Assembly: GCA_907163345.1 (NCBI GenBank)
Contig: CAJQUN010000024.1
Span: 6,076,001-6,140,000 of the forward strand
DNA length: 64,000 nucleotides
Origin: Haberlea rhodopensis
Lineage: Eukaryota > Streptophyta > Magnoliopsida > Lamiales > Gesneriaceae
Reading direction: 5' to 3'
Under the pieces are notes generated by a model, which worked only from the letters and a program-made list of their open reading frames with translations, was not told the DNA's origin and made no database searches. Of this stretch, positions 39,636 to 49,022 are shown in pieces. Numbering within the stretch: position 1 is the first letter of the stretch; the number at the start of each line of letters is the position of its first letter. A program made the position numbers and the translations under genes.

Positions 39636-39873
39636 TGTTGAATGATAGAGTTTTACTTATCAAGAACTTTAGATAAATATTTTTATTTTAATTTTCATAG
39701 GAATAGTATACTAGTTTATCTTTTATTTAATTAGATTTATCTTTCTAGATTTTAGGATTTTGGGTTTCTATAAATATATATAAGACATGGTTGTATTTAT
39801 TAGAAGATTGGAACAATCAATAAAGAGAAGACTAGATTGAGTCCCTCAAATAATTCTTTTCTTCAAACTTACG
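39636..39873 (+). repeat. 3' LTR of the copia-type element (238 bp)
   Basis: Matches the 5' LTR apart from one internal deletion and scattered changes. The final base is G where the 5' copy has A. Confidence 0.83.
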
Positions 39874-41589
39874 GTTATGTTGGTGGACTTGCAGTGCTCA
39901 GAGTTCTTGATAAGGAGAAGCGTGAAGTTAATTCTGCTGAAGTTGGTTCGCAGATGATTGACCATCTAAAAGATCTTCAGCGAAAACACCACAGTTATTC
40001 TCTTTTATGATTTTTTTTATTAATTGTGTTAAATGTCTATATATCCAATATTTGTATATGCAAATTTTGTGCATTGAAGCTCATTGCCAAACACAAGAAT
40101 TTCATAAAAGTGCATCATTTCATGCTTTAGCTATCAATTTAGGTGGTTTTTTTCTGAAGAACGAGATAAGAAAAATTTTCCTGGTTGATTAGTCAATATT
40201 AGTATACCGAGAATTTACAGGATATTTGCTGCAAATTTGGTCTATTTGACAATATTCTTTTTGCTGGCAATATATATGATAAAAGTTGGCTGGAACTCTT
40301 TTATTTGCCAGAAATAGGCAACGTGAGAGGCAGGGACCTCATGATCAGGGTAGAACTAGTGACTAACAGGGAGCAGAAGACGTCAACCAAGGCAGAAACT
40401 GCAGTGTCGTTCAGAGAGTCTTCGAGGCTTGTAAAGCCTTCTGAAAGCAATCCCCTAAAAAGGAACATGCAAACTCAAGTTATATCCTTTGAATTTGAGT
40501 TTTGCTATAACATATCAGTGACCTTGTTTTTCTTTATTGTAGAACTTGGTGTCTTGGTTGGTAAAGGTGGACTTTAAGGGAATATTTTCAGAATAAAGCC
40601 TCCCATGTGTTTTACCAAAGATGATGCAGGTATCCTGTATGGATTTGTAACTCATTACAAATTTATTTTGGTTTTATGATAAATTCTGGAATGGTTACTA
40701 AGTTTGAGAGGCTCTCCCACGTGGTGGATTAGTATGTTGTGGTTTGATTCTGCTCTCGAACTTATGGCCTAAATTAATAGATGAGCTCGATCATTTCTCG
40801 TAGTAGTTTGGTTCCTACAACTGATTTTTCAAGTTCTCAAAAGTTGCTGTGTGTGCAGATTTCCTAGTTGATGCAATGGACTATGCCATGCCAAGGTTGT
40901 TCAAATTTTTCCTGGAACGATGGTTGAATCCCTTCAAGATTTTACTTTTTCACCTCACAAGTAAGAAAAATGTTAAACTTCCTGCAAATCTCAGATTTAT
41001 CTTTTCTCGTTTGCTGAAAATTATAGAAAATGTGAGTGAATAAATAAAGTTCACTTTTTATGATCTATGCATATAGCTTTCCAGCAGTAAATATTTGCTT
41101 CAGCAGTGGCATGTTTAAACCCTGGTCTTGGACAATTTCTTAGCACTACAGAGTACATAAATCTCGAGTCATATGATGTGTCGCATATTGTTCCAAGTTT
41201 GACACTGACGAATACTTGGCACATCTACTTGCATCAAAACCATTCGACAAGAAATGTCTGGCACAAGCTGTTCTTTTTACTCATTAATCAGACCCTCAAA
41301 ACACAAAGAGAGAACCATGTCTGGAAACTAAGGCTTATACAGACATAAAAACTATTCATAAAGATGCTTCCCAGGACAATTAAAAGCACAAAATGGGAGA
41401 AAAGGAAGCCAAAAGAAACAAAAAAGTATTTGCACACTTCCTTTTGACAGGCTACCTAATCATATTCACAGAATCCCTATCATTGGAAGCAGCTCAAAAA
41501 TGGGCAGCAAGCTAAGAGCTTGAACCAATAAATGATATACTACATTAGGGATCAACTAAACTGAATTTAGCGTATGTGAAATGTATATA

Positions 41590-41742
41590 CTAGGCTGGTT
41601 CATGGGGACGTGAAGACCAAAGAGAACTTAAAGCTCGAAGACGTTGCATATATTCCCCCAATGCAAGGAGGCCTCGAGCAGCTTGGTGAGTCTCGAGATT
41701 ACGAGAAATCTGCTGCAGTGTTTCTTGTCTAAGATGGTCTGC
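41590..41742 (-). pseudogene. Last exon of a TGA-type bZIP gene (TGA9/TGA10-like), isolated fragment
   Basis: On the minus strand an acceptor AAAACAG is followed by 50 codons and a stop. They read ADHLRQETLQQ, then HQAARGLLALGEY and RLRALSSLWSSRPHEPA. This is the C-terminal end of the DOG1 domain of TGA transcription factors, and the HEPA-type end is close to TGA9/TGA10. The frame is undamaged and the splice acceptor is retained, yet no other TGA exon (bZIP region or earlier DOG1 parts) is found in the next several kilobases. I take it as a captured or left-over gene fragment. A very long intron is the alternative. Confidence 0.8.
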
Positions 41743-42252
41743 CTGTTTTCAGGATCAAAAGAACAATTAAAACACTATCTGTCAACAATTTTGCATTTCA
41801 TAGAAGTCAAAGAGTAGCAATTTAATTATAAGGTTGCATTCATTGGCATCCTTAAGGGGTTAGACAACGGGTATCCATGCGAATAAAATTCAGTATTAGA
41901 TCTTGAATTTGATATCAGTGAATTTCAAACTCGAGCTTGGCTTTTTTCTAACCATCAATTGAGCGTGAAGTTGGACAGTATAACGACCTAAATGCCTTCA
42001 AGCATATTAAATTACTTGTCGAAACATGCAATGTATAATATAAAAAGTAAAGGTGTGATGGTCGTTTCATAATACTGAAAAATAAGACAATTATGAATAT
42101 TGTTACTCAAGCGCAAATAGTTCAATATGTACTCAAGCCTGAATTCAAAGCTCTAGAGTTTGACTCGATATACCACTCCAGTTATTTGAGTTTGGTCAAA
42201 CTCGATCCCGGCCTCGCATTGAACCAAATTGGTCCAAAGGGAACATCTTACT

Positions 42253-42415
42253 TATCTATTACCTATATAAATGTGTGAATAAAAGGGTAAAGTTTACTTC
42301 TTTACCACTAATCTGTCTATCTATCTATTATCTATTACCTATATAAATGTGTGAATAAAAGGGTAAAGTTTTACATTGTGTCTTTACTTCTTTGCCACTA
42401 ATCTGTCTATTGTAC
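42253..42415 (+). repeat. Tandem duplication of about 80 bp
   Basis: The segment CTATATAAATGTGTGAATAA through CCACTAATCTGTCTAT occurs twice in a row, with CTATCTAT runs between the copies. Confidence 0.7.
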
Positions 42416-42619
42416 GTTCAAGATTGATGGGCACTGGTGGCAAATGGTCCAAAATTTAGGGACAAGAATGAGATATCAAATTTGGCAATATAGTTGGTTA
42501 GTGTATTTCTGCTTGGTTGGACGTTGGGATATGAACAGCCATGTGTGCATTACGAGTCCGTGCTTTCATGTTATTTGTTATGATCGGTTACTCTGATTAT
42601 TAATTTATGAGTTCTGGAA

Positions 42620-43170
42620 ATACCCTACTTACTGGAGCCTGTTACCAATGAAACTGGTGCTTCCTTCTTTTTATTAACAAGCCAGAAATCATGTCCAAAT
42701 TTGCTGGAGAGAGTGAGCAATCTGCAAAAGGCATTTGAGGAGGCAGAGAAGAATGCTCCGTCTATTATATTTATTGATAAAATTGATTCCATAGCACCTA
42801 AGCGAGAGCAGACAAATGGGGAAGTCGAGCAGAGGATTGTTTCTTAGCTTTTGACTTCATGAATGGATTGAAATCTTGCTCACATGTTATTGTTATGGGA
42901 GCTACCAATCGACCAAACAACAAACCCAGCTCTTTCAAGGTTTGGTAGGTTTGACAGGAAAATAGGCATTTGTGTTCCTGATGAAGTTGGACGTCTTTAG
43001 GATTCATACCAAGAAGATGAGGCTTTCTGACGATGACGACCTGTACATCTTAGGACTTACAATCATTAGTGTTATGAATGAAGTTTAACTGTTCTGATAT
43101 TTTTGTATTGCAGGTTGATCTAGAAATATTATCAAAAGATAAGTCAAGCATCATCTATATGAGAGACTAA
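42620..43170 (+). pseudogene. CDC48/p97 AAA-ATPase pseudogene fragment that keeps an intron
   Basis: The segment encodes pieces of the first ATPase domain of CDC48: NETGASFFL, KAFEEAEKNAPSIIFID (Walker B region), then IDSIAPKREQTNGEVEQRIVS, MDGLKS..HVIVMGATNRPN, and KMRLSDDDD. About 70 bases of intron ending TTGCAG follow, and VDLEILSKD resumes at about 43115. There are internal stops and frame shifts, and the usual IDEID reads IDKID. Because an intron remains, it is a DNA-level copy rather than a retrocopy. Confidence 0.88.
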
Positions 43171-43174
43171 ACAA

Positions 43175-44670
43175 GTCCGTCTCCTCCCAAAAGGAGACGG
43201 TTTAATGTAATAGATATTATAAGTATTTCTAAAATAAAATAAAGGCTGTTGCACATCTATCTCCCAGATTTATTTAAATCTTTCTTATATCTTGATTATA
43301 CCTTACACCCTAAGGTAGGAAATGAATTAGGGATGTGTTGTGCGGTTTCTGAAGCAGTGGATAACTTGCAGACTAACCTCGCCCGAGGGGCTGAGGTTGG
43401 ATTGTGATGAGCCATTCATAAAATAGTCTGGGGCAGTAATTTTCCGATTGGTGGCTTTGAAACCCATCTCACGCGGTGCCGTTATGGTCAAAATTGTATA
43501 TTTCAGTTTGTTAAATTTTTATTTTAATATGGAAGCATGATGGGTCTGTTATTTATTTTTAACATAACTTTCAAATCAGGTTTTGAATTATAATTAGACG
43601 AACATTATATGAACTGTGAGTCCTTTGTAAAAGTATGCTCTTGGGTTCATCCGGACTTTGACGCTTTGGAAAAGGAGTTCGCTAAGAAGTATTGGGTGAG
43701 AGGAATCCAAAAGGATCTCTCCCCGATATCAATACGGGCTCTACTCACAGTTAGGTCGACGCTGGGCCTCACGCAGCTAGGGGATCATGGGCTATTTCAT
43801 AGCGCCTCGCTTCACAACGTGGGGGAAGATCGGTTGAGAATCCCCCGAGGGTTGGTGACCATACTATAGATGACAGAAACTGAAAGATCTCATGCTCATA
43901 TAATGCTATTGTTTGGTGAATATTAGGATAAAAATGATGGTGAATAGTATATAGAGGCATATTTGTCCTTAAAACATTTTCTTAGGGTTAAGAATCAATT
44001 TTATTAAATGTTGGTTGGACCGCGTGGACCACATGGACTACATGGGGTTATTGTTGTCATTTCAACCAAGGATATACCTAGATGAACTAAGGGTTTTTAG
44101 CTAGACGATGATGAATTAAGTTTCAGAAAAAGGTAGCGGCCCGCAAGTTCCCTAAGTATTTACTATTTCCATTCCTTTTTGGTCAAGCAACTTCAACAAT
44201 TACTCTGGGCCGGGTGGTGGAATGATAGAATCCAAGAACTTGATTTGATTAAGTTGGGCTCGGTAGGCGTAGTTTGAAAACCTGGGTTTCTTTAGTAAAC
44301 CGTCTCCACCTTGTAATTGGACGAATTCTTTTCTCCTGGGTAATCCGGCATCGGCCCGCCCAGTTCTCTACTACTGCATTATTTCTCTTTCTTTTTTTTA
44401 ATTATTATCTTTTTCCTATATTTTTATGAGATTGTATTTAGTTTAATAATAAAATAATAACTATTATCTATATTTCTAAAAAAATTCTAATATTCTTAGG
44501 CATTTGAATTTTCTTTTTATAGGTTGTTTGGGTTGAATGCATGCGCCAATAGGGTAGGACATAAAAATAAGCTAAATTTATTTAAATAAGCTAAATTTAT
44601 TTAGCTCAGATAGATAGAACTGAGCTAAAATTTGCTCTGAAGTCCCGCCAATATATTATGGTCACACAGC
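43175..44670. other. Intergenic, no gene firmly supported
   Basis: A 9-bp-arm hairpin (CCGTCTCCT/AGGAGACGG) is at about 43171-43194. A plus-strand open frame at 43609-43869 (86 codons, starts MNCESFVKVCSWVHPDF) is unrecognised and may be chance. The rest is repeat-like. Confidence 0.4.
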
Positions 44671-44877
44671 TAGGGTTGGGATCGGTTCGGATAAATCAGG
44701 ATTCTGGTAGTTCAGGTCGGGTACCCAAAATTTCATTTTTTGTCCAAAACAATACCCGATTTCCGAACGCAAATACTCAGATAGGGAATCAGATATTTAC
44801 CTAATACCCAAAATTTCCAAATTTACATTTCAGGTCAAAATCGGTAACCGAATACCCAACGTGAACGTCCACTCCTA
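44671..44877. mobile_element. hAT-type MITE, 207 bp
   Basis: It starts TAGGGTTGGGATCGG and ends GTCCACTCCTA, with many ACCCGA/CGGGTA motifs inside. Flanking octamers are CACACAGC (44663-44670) and CACACGAC (44878-44885), an aged 8-bp target duplication. Confidence 0.65.
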
Positions 44878-44885
44878 CACACGAC

Positions 44886-45580
44886 TAATCCAAAAGACGA
44901 AGAAATAGCCATTTTTATCATTTTGATACAAAATATTTCTATTCGCCACTTATACCATACTCAGCAGATATTAGCATATCTTGTGAAGTATGTCAAATTA
45001 AGCTATAACTAATTTTTAGAGAAAAAATATAGATGGTGGACACTCATTGGTACAGCTTAACATCACATTTAACAACCATTGGTCGTATCGATCATTGGAA
45101 AAAAGTCGACTATATTTTTAAATTCATATGAGTTTGTAGATAAAGCGACTCATTAACTTTTTTAATATATTATTATTGTTAGGATGAGAAAGAGAGATTT
45201 AATATTTATCAAAGTTTACATTCAAAAAATTAATATTACTCTTTGTTTCATAAGCAATAAATTAATGACCATTTAAATAGGGAAACTACTACACAATAAA
45301 ATAATTAATTGAGTGTGTATCGTATCCCTTGTTTAAGCTCTCTTCTCCATGGGTTATTCCGTACTAACATACGTGTACTACTCCGATACTAGATCTGAAG
45401 GCTACGAATTGATTTGGAATATGTGAGATATACACAAATATGTGGATCTCATATACCTTAATCAATTCATTATAGCATTTGGATCTAGCATTGGGGTAGT
45501 ATTCATATGTTAGCATATCATTTTCCCTTCTCCACACTGTTTGTTGATGTCCATAAAGACATTATATTTATGGGCATATC
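44886..45580. other. AT-rich intergenic stretch, nothing recognised
   Basis: No gene or complete element is visible between the hAT MITE and the Mutator-like element. Confidence 0.5.
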
Positions 45581-45670
45581 AAATTATTGGGGTTTTTTAA
45601 CTTTTTAATCGAAAAAAACAATTTATTTAACAAAATAATCGTTTTTTTTTCTATTATTAAAGTAACCTAA

Positions 45671-46170
45671 GTCGCCATGTGAGATGGCGACTTCATTTGA
45701 AGTCGCCATCTCACATGGCGACTTCTATTAAAATTATTAAAAAAAACTATTATTTTACAATGTCGCCATGTCAGATGGCGACTTCCATTGAAGTCGCCAT
45801 CTGACATGGCGACTTCTACAAATATTATTAAAAAAAACTATTATTTTTACAATGTCGCCATGTCAGATGGCGACTTCACGGAAGTCGCCATCTTACATGG
45901 CGACTTCCATAAATATTATATAAAAACTATTATTTTTTGATGTCGCCATCTGACATGGCGACATCCTTTAATTTTTTAAAGGATGTCGCCATGTCAGATG
46001 GCGACATTATATTAAAAAATATTTTTTTTTTCCGGTGTCGGTATATAAAGACACGGTGTCGGTATATAAAGACAGAAATTTTTTTTGTTTTTAAATATTG
46101 TCGCCATCTGAGATGGCGACAATAAAAAAAAATTATTTTTTTATTTAATGTCGCCATTTCAGATGGCGAC
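45671..46170. repeat. Left array of 10 palindromes in the MULE end
   Basis: Ten 21-base units of the type GTCGCCAT-CTGAG-ATGGCGAC start at 45671, 45702, 45762, 45793, 45854, 45884, 45942, 45985, 46100 and 46150. Each is a near-perfect palindrome. The centre varies (TGTGAGA, CTCACAT, TGTCAGA, CTGACAT, CTTACAT, TTTCAGA). The first eight come as pairs that are also inverse to each other, separated by A/T-rich linkers. Confidence 0.93.
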
Positions 46171-46200
46171 AATAATCAATTATTTTGTCTATAAAACTGA
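46035..46200 (+). promoter_or_regulatory. Transposase promoter inside the left MULE end
   Basis: GGTGTCGGTATATAAAGACA occurs twice in a row at about 46035-46074, each with a TATATAAA box. A third box, CTATAAAACTG, is at about 46190-46200, after the last palindrome. Palindromes 9 and 10 thus lie among the TATA boxes. Confidence 0.6.
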
Positions 46201-46314
46201 ACAAAATGTTACTCTTTTGAAATATAGCAAATTATCTTCGGCTTTCGAACAAATTCTCTTCAGAATTCGTGAAAATTCAAATTTTCTTCAGAATTCGTGA
46301 ATATTTCTCTGCAG

Positions 46315-46393
46315 GTATGTTGTTATAGAAATAATTAAATTTCATAATATTATATATACTGTACTAATTTATAAAATTTGTGTTTATTTTAAG
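46315..46393 (+). other. 5' UTR intron of the transposase gene
   Basis: CTGCAG|GTATGT is followed 79 bases later by TTTTAAG|GT, two bases before the ATG. The leader just upstream carries a direct repeat of TCTTCAGAATTCGTGA. Confidence 0.6.
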
Positions 46394-46395
46394 GT

Positions 46396-48846
46396 ATGTC
46401 AATTAAAGTTTTGTTGTATTGGGGAGGCAATATATTACAAGATTCAGAATCTGTTAGATATGATCGTGGTCCGTCGAAAGGCATGACAATATCTCGCACT
46501 ATTAATTATTTGCAGTTAGTGAACGACATATATGATATTACTGGCATCGACCGTAACCAGTTCATTATGAAAATATATTGTAAATATATATTTACTGATT
46601 TTTCTGGGATAAAACAAACAATTTTTCCCGTTGACAGTGATTACAATTTAGCATGGGTATTGGATTCTGAACAAAATTATAGTTGTTTGGAGATGTATAT
46701 ACAAACAGAACGGAGAGATTATGATTTTATTACAGAAATGCCAACAAGTGGTAGTGGTCCATTTGTAGTAGATACAGAAATGGCAACTACCTCTAGGATT
46801 CAAGATGATGCTCCTATAGTTGCTGACAATATTGTTCCCGAGCCATTAGCAGACAGTTTTGTGGATTTTGGAGATGATTTTCAGACTGAACCGGAGGGAA
46901 TTCCATCTGAGGATGAGTCTGATGACGATGAGGTTGATATTGAAGAAGTGCCAGATAATGTACCAGACACAACCACAACAAATACTCATGCCCTTTATCC
47001 AACAATTCCATTCTTCTCAATGACACATCCCGAAGTATTTGGAGACTCATTAGACATTCCAACAGGTAGATGGGGGAGTTACTACGACTACTCGAAAGGG
47101 GATATCCATCTAGATATGGTTTTCAAAGATAAAGCTCATTTGCAGGCAGCTGTAAAGGATTACTCTGTACGTGTTGCGAAACGGGAGTACCGCGTTGTCA
47201 AGAGTACAAAAACATTGTGGAAAGTGGTGTGCAAACACAGTACAGAAGATATGTTTTGTAGATGGTACCTGCGGGCCTCGTTGAAGAAAAAAGTTGGTTT
47301 ATTCAAAATAAACAAGTATGGAGGTTCTCACACTTGCCTTTTGAGTGAACTGTCGGTCGATCATGCAAATTTGGACAAAAACATGATTGCTAGCTTGTTA
47401 GTGGGAATTGTTCGGCGTGATCCAGCTTACGAAATAAAGTATGTAATTCAAACAGTGAAAGATAAATATGGATTTGAGATCTCCTATGCCAAAGGATGGT
47501 TTAGTTTACGACGTGCTGTTCAGAATGTGTACGGAACATGGGAGAGCTCCGTGAGGAAATTGCCTTACTATATGGGAGCTTTGCAAAAATGGAATCCCGG
47601 CACAGTCGTTGAGTGGGTTCACCTTGAAAATGCCAGACCAATAGAAAAGACTTTGAATTACGTGTTCTGGGCCTTCCATCCATGTGTACAAGGATTTCAG
47701 CATTGCCGCCGGGTAATAAGCGTGGATGGAACACATCTGTATACGAAATATCAACATAAGATGTTGATTGCCGTGGCAATGGATGCGAATAATCAAATCT
47801 TACCTTTGGCATTTGCAATTGTTGATGAAGAAAACTTTGTGTCATGGAGATGGTTTTTGGAGATGATTAGCAAGCATATTGTGAGAAGATCTGAGGGTGG
47901 TGTATGTTTGATTTCTGACCGTCATCCAGGCCTCATTGCTGCAGCCGATTGTATTCCTGACTTCAAATCACCCCTTGGAGTACATCGATTTTGTTTGAGA
48001 CATGTTTGTTCAAACTTTAATAGTCGCTTCAAATCCGTTCATTTGAAAGACTTGTGTTGGAGAGCGGGATCAGAAAATCAGGTCAGAAAATTTGATCGCA
48101 CAATGGAAGAGATTAAACTTATAGAACCAAGGGCTTTTGATTACTTGAGTCGTATTGATAAGTGTCAATGGTCGCTTGCTCATGACGGAGGCTGGCGTTG
48201 TGGTATCATGACCACAAATATGTCAGAATGCATAAATGGAGTTATGAAAGGTGCACGTCGACTTCCAATCACCGCCATTGTGCAATTAACTTTTGATCGT
48301 TGTGTGCTCTATTTTTTCGAACGGCTTAAGAAGACGGAGCGAATGATTCAAAATAATCAAGAATGGCCAGATTATGTGTTCGAAAGATATGGTCGTGCTG
48401 ACTATCATTCCATCCATCATGATGTGCAGATGTTCGATCGTAGACGTCTAACCGCTTCTGTTATCACAAGAGTACAAGCAGGACGTGGGGGTAATACGCA
48501 TGTTGTGTATTTAAAATCCGGGGAATGCTCTTGTGGAAAATGGAAAGAGTTCGGAATACCTTGCTCGCATGTGATCCAAGTGTGTCGAAAGTATGGCTTA
48601 AACGCTAAAACTTTTGTGAAGCCATATTACAATATGAATGAATATTGGAGCACATATCAAGGAGAATTCGAACCAATGTGGGGGGAGGAGCATTGGGACA
48701 CCCCATGTTTTGAGTTATACCACAACTCCACTCTGCGAAAAAATAGAAGAGTAGGTCGAGATCGAACAACGCGCATTCCGAATGAGATGGACTGGCCAGA
48801 AGCCCGTGCAAGACGACAAAGTGCTTCAACTTCTCAAAATCAATAA
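46396..48846 (+). CDS. MURA-type Mutator transposase, intact, 816 aa
   Basis: Cut-and-paste transposase of the Mutator superfamily, acting on the element ends in the nucleus. The single frame has 816 residues without a break, a normal length for an autonomous MULE. Residues 1-110 form an N-terminal MuDR-type region, followed by an acidic linker (about 150-190). A MuDR-type DNA-binding segment at about 235-315 includes the zinc-ligand-like residues C279, C288, H312 and C314. The MULE catalytic core has SVDGTH with D444, SDRH with D508 and NMSECINGVMK with E611, a credible DDE triad. A SWIM zinc finger CSC..PCSH is at 711-725, and the basic tail ends STSQNQ. The start is the only ATG upstream of the conserved N-terminus and follows a leader intron. 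The gene converges on the PMD gene at 49023. I see no disabling change. Confidence 0.95.
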   Translation: MSIKVLLYWGGNILQDSESVRYDRGPSKGMTISRTINYLQLVNDIYDITGIDRNQFIMKIYCKYIFTDFSGIKQTIFPVDSDYNLAWVLDSEQNYSCLEMYIQTERRDYDFITEMPTSGSGPFVVDTEMATTSRIQDDAPIVADNIVPEPLADSFVDFGDDFQTEPEGIPSEDESDDDEVDIEEVPDNVPDTTTTNTHALYPTIPFFSMTHPEVFGDSLDIPTGRWGSYYDYSKGDIHLDMVFKDKAHLQAAVKDYSVRVAKREYRVVKSTKTLWKVVCKHSTEDMFCRWYLRASLKKKVGLFKINKYGGSHTCLLSELSVDHANLDKNMIASLLVGIVRRDPAYEIKYVIQTVKDKYGFEISYAKGWFSLRRAVQNVYGTWESSVRKLPYYMGALQKWNPGTVVEWVHLENARPIEKTLNYVFWAFHPCVQGFQHCRRVISVDGTHLYTKYQHKMLIAVAMDANNQILPLAFAIVDEENFVSWRWFLEMISKHIVRRSEGGVCLISDRHPGLIAAADCIPDFKSPLGVHRFCLRHVCSNFNSRFKSVHLKDLCWRAGSENQVRKFDRTMEEIKLIEPRAFDYLSRIDKCQWSLAHDGGWRCGIMTTNMSECINGVMKGARRLPITAIVQLTFDRCVLYFFERLKKTERMIQNNQEWPDYVFERYGRADYHSIHHDVQMFDRRRLTASVITRVQAGRGGNTHVVYLKSGECSCGKWKEFGIPCSHVIQVCRKYGLNAKTFVKPYYNMNEYWSTYQGEFEPMWGEEHWDTPCFELYHNSTLRKNRRVGRDRTTRIPNEMDWPEARARRQSASTSQNQ

Positions 48847-49022
48847 ATTTTTGAACGTGTAATTGATTGTATGTTTATTGTGTAAATGATTTTACGTTAT
48901 TGTGACATTATTGTACGTTTAATTACGAAATTATTGTACGTCGAATGTATGCTCAAAGAAACAAACATTTTGTCAAATTTAATCTATAAAAATCGGTTAC
49001 TATTTACAACATAATGATGACT

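Larger units (their letters stand above)
38060..39873 (+). mobile_element. Non-autonomous copia-type LTR retrotransposon, 1814 bp
   Basis: The 5' LTR is 38060-38335 (TGTTGAATG...CTTACA). The primer binding site TGGTATCAGAGC (initiator tRNA-Met type) starts at 38336. A polypurine AGGGGGAG lies at 39628-39635. The 3' LTR is 39636-39873 and lacks about 38 bases of the 5' copy. Flanks are GTTGT (38055-38059) and GTTAT (39874-39878), one mismatch. Inside are gag-like traces: a QCNSSKHIGHD zinc-knuckle-like segment near 38570 and HHLNGRNYFQWAQS near 39030, plus a degenerate repeat of a GAGGAGCAGACGCAGACTCC unit at 39280-39415. No protease, integrase or reverse transcriptase is present, so movement would need proteins from another element. 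Confidence 0.88.
37690..40905 (+). pseudogene. AGT2/AGT3-like alanine-glyoxylate aminotransferase pseudogene, split by a retroelement
   Basis: Remnants of a mitochondrial class III aminotransferase appear in order: CIADDVQTGFGRTGSQYWGF (about 37730), GIGNG..LGAVV and LEIANVLAQKI then FNTFGGNPVC (37950-38055), GGLAVLRVLDKEKR (about 39882), EIGNVRGRDLMIRVELVTNRE (about 40309), LGVLVGKGGL and RIKPPMCFTKDDA (40545-40620), DFLVDAMDYAMPRL (about 40859). They are separated by intron-like DNA, so it is a decayed genomic copy, not a processed one. A glutamine codon before FNTFGG is now TAA, and a stop follows KGGL. A copia-type element sits inside the segment after GGNPVC. The intact gene must be elsewhere. 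Confidence 0.88.

Noticed and set aside
43171..43194. Helitron 3' hairpin closing the gene-fragment cluster
   Set aside because: The hairpin is perfect, but no CTRR end follows at the expected distance and no matching 5' TC end was found.
43609..43869. 86-codon open frame (MNCESFVKVCSWVHP)
   Set aside because: No recognisable family, no introns or promoter; too short to support as a gene.
45671..46170. CRISPR-like array
   Set aside because: Spacers are short A/T linkers, repeats are palindromes, and the context is a plant Mutator-like element.
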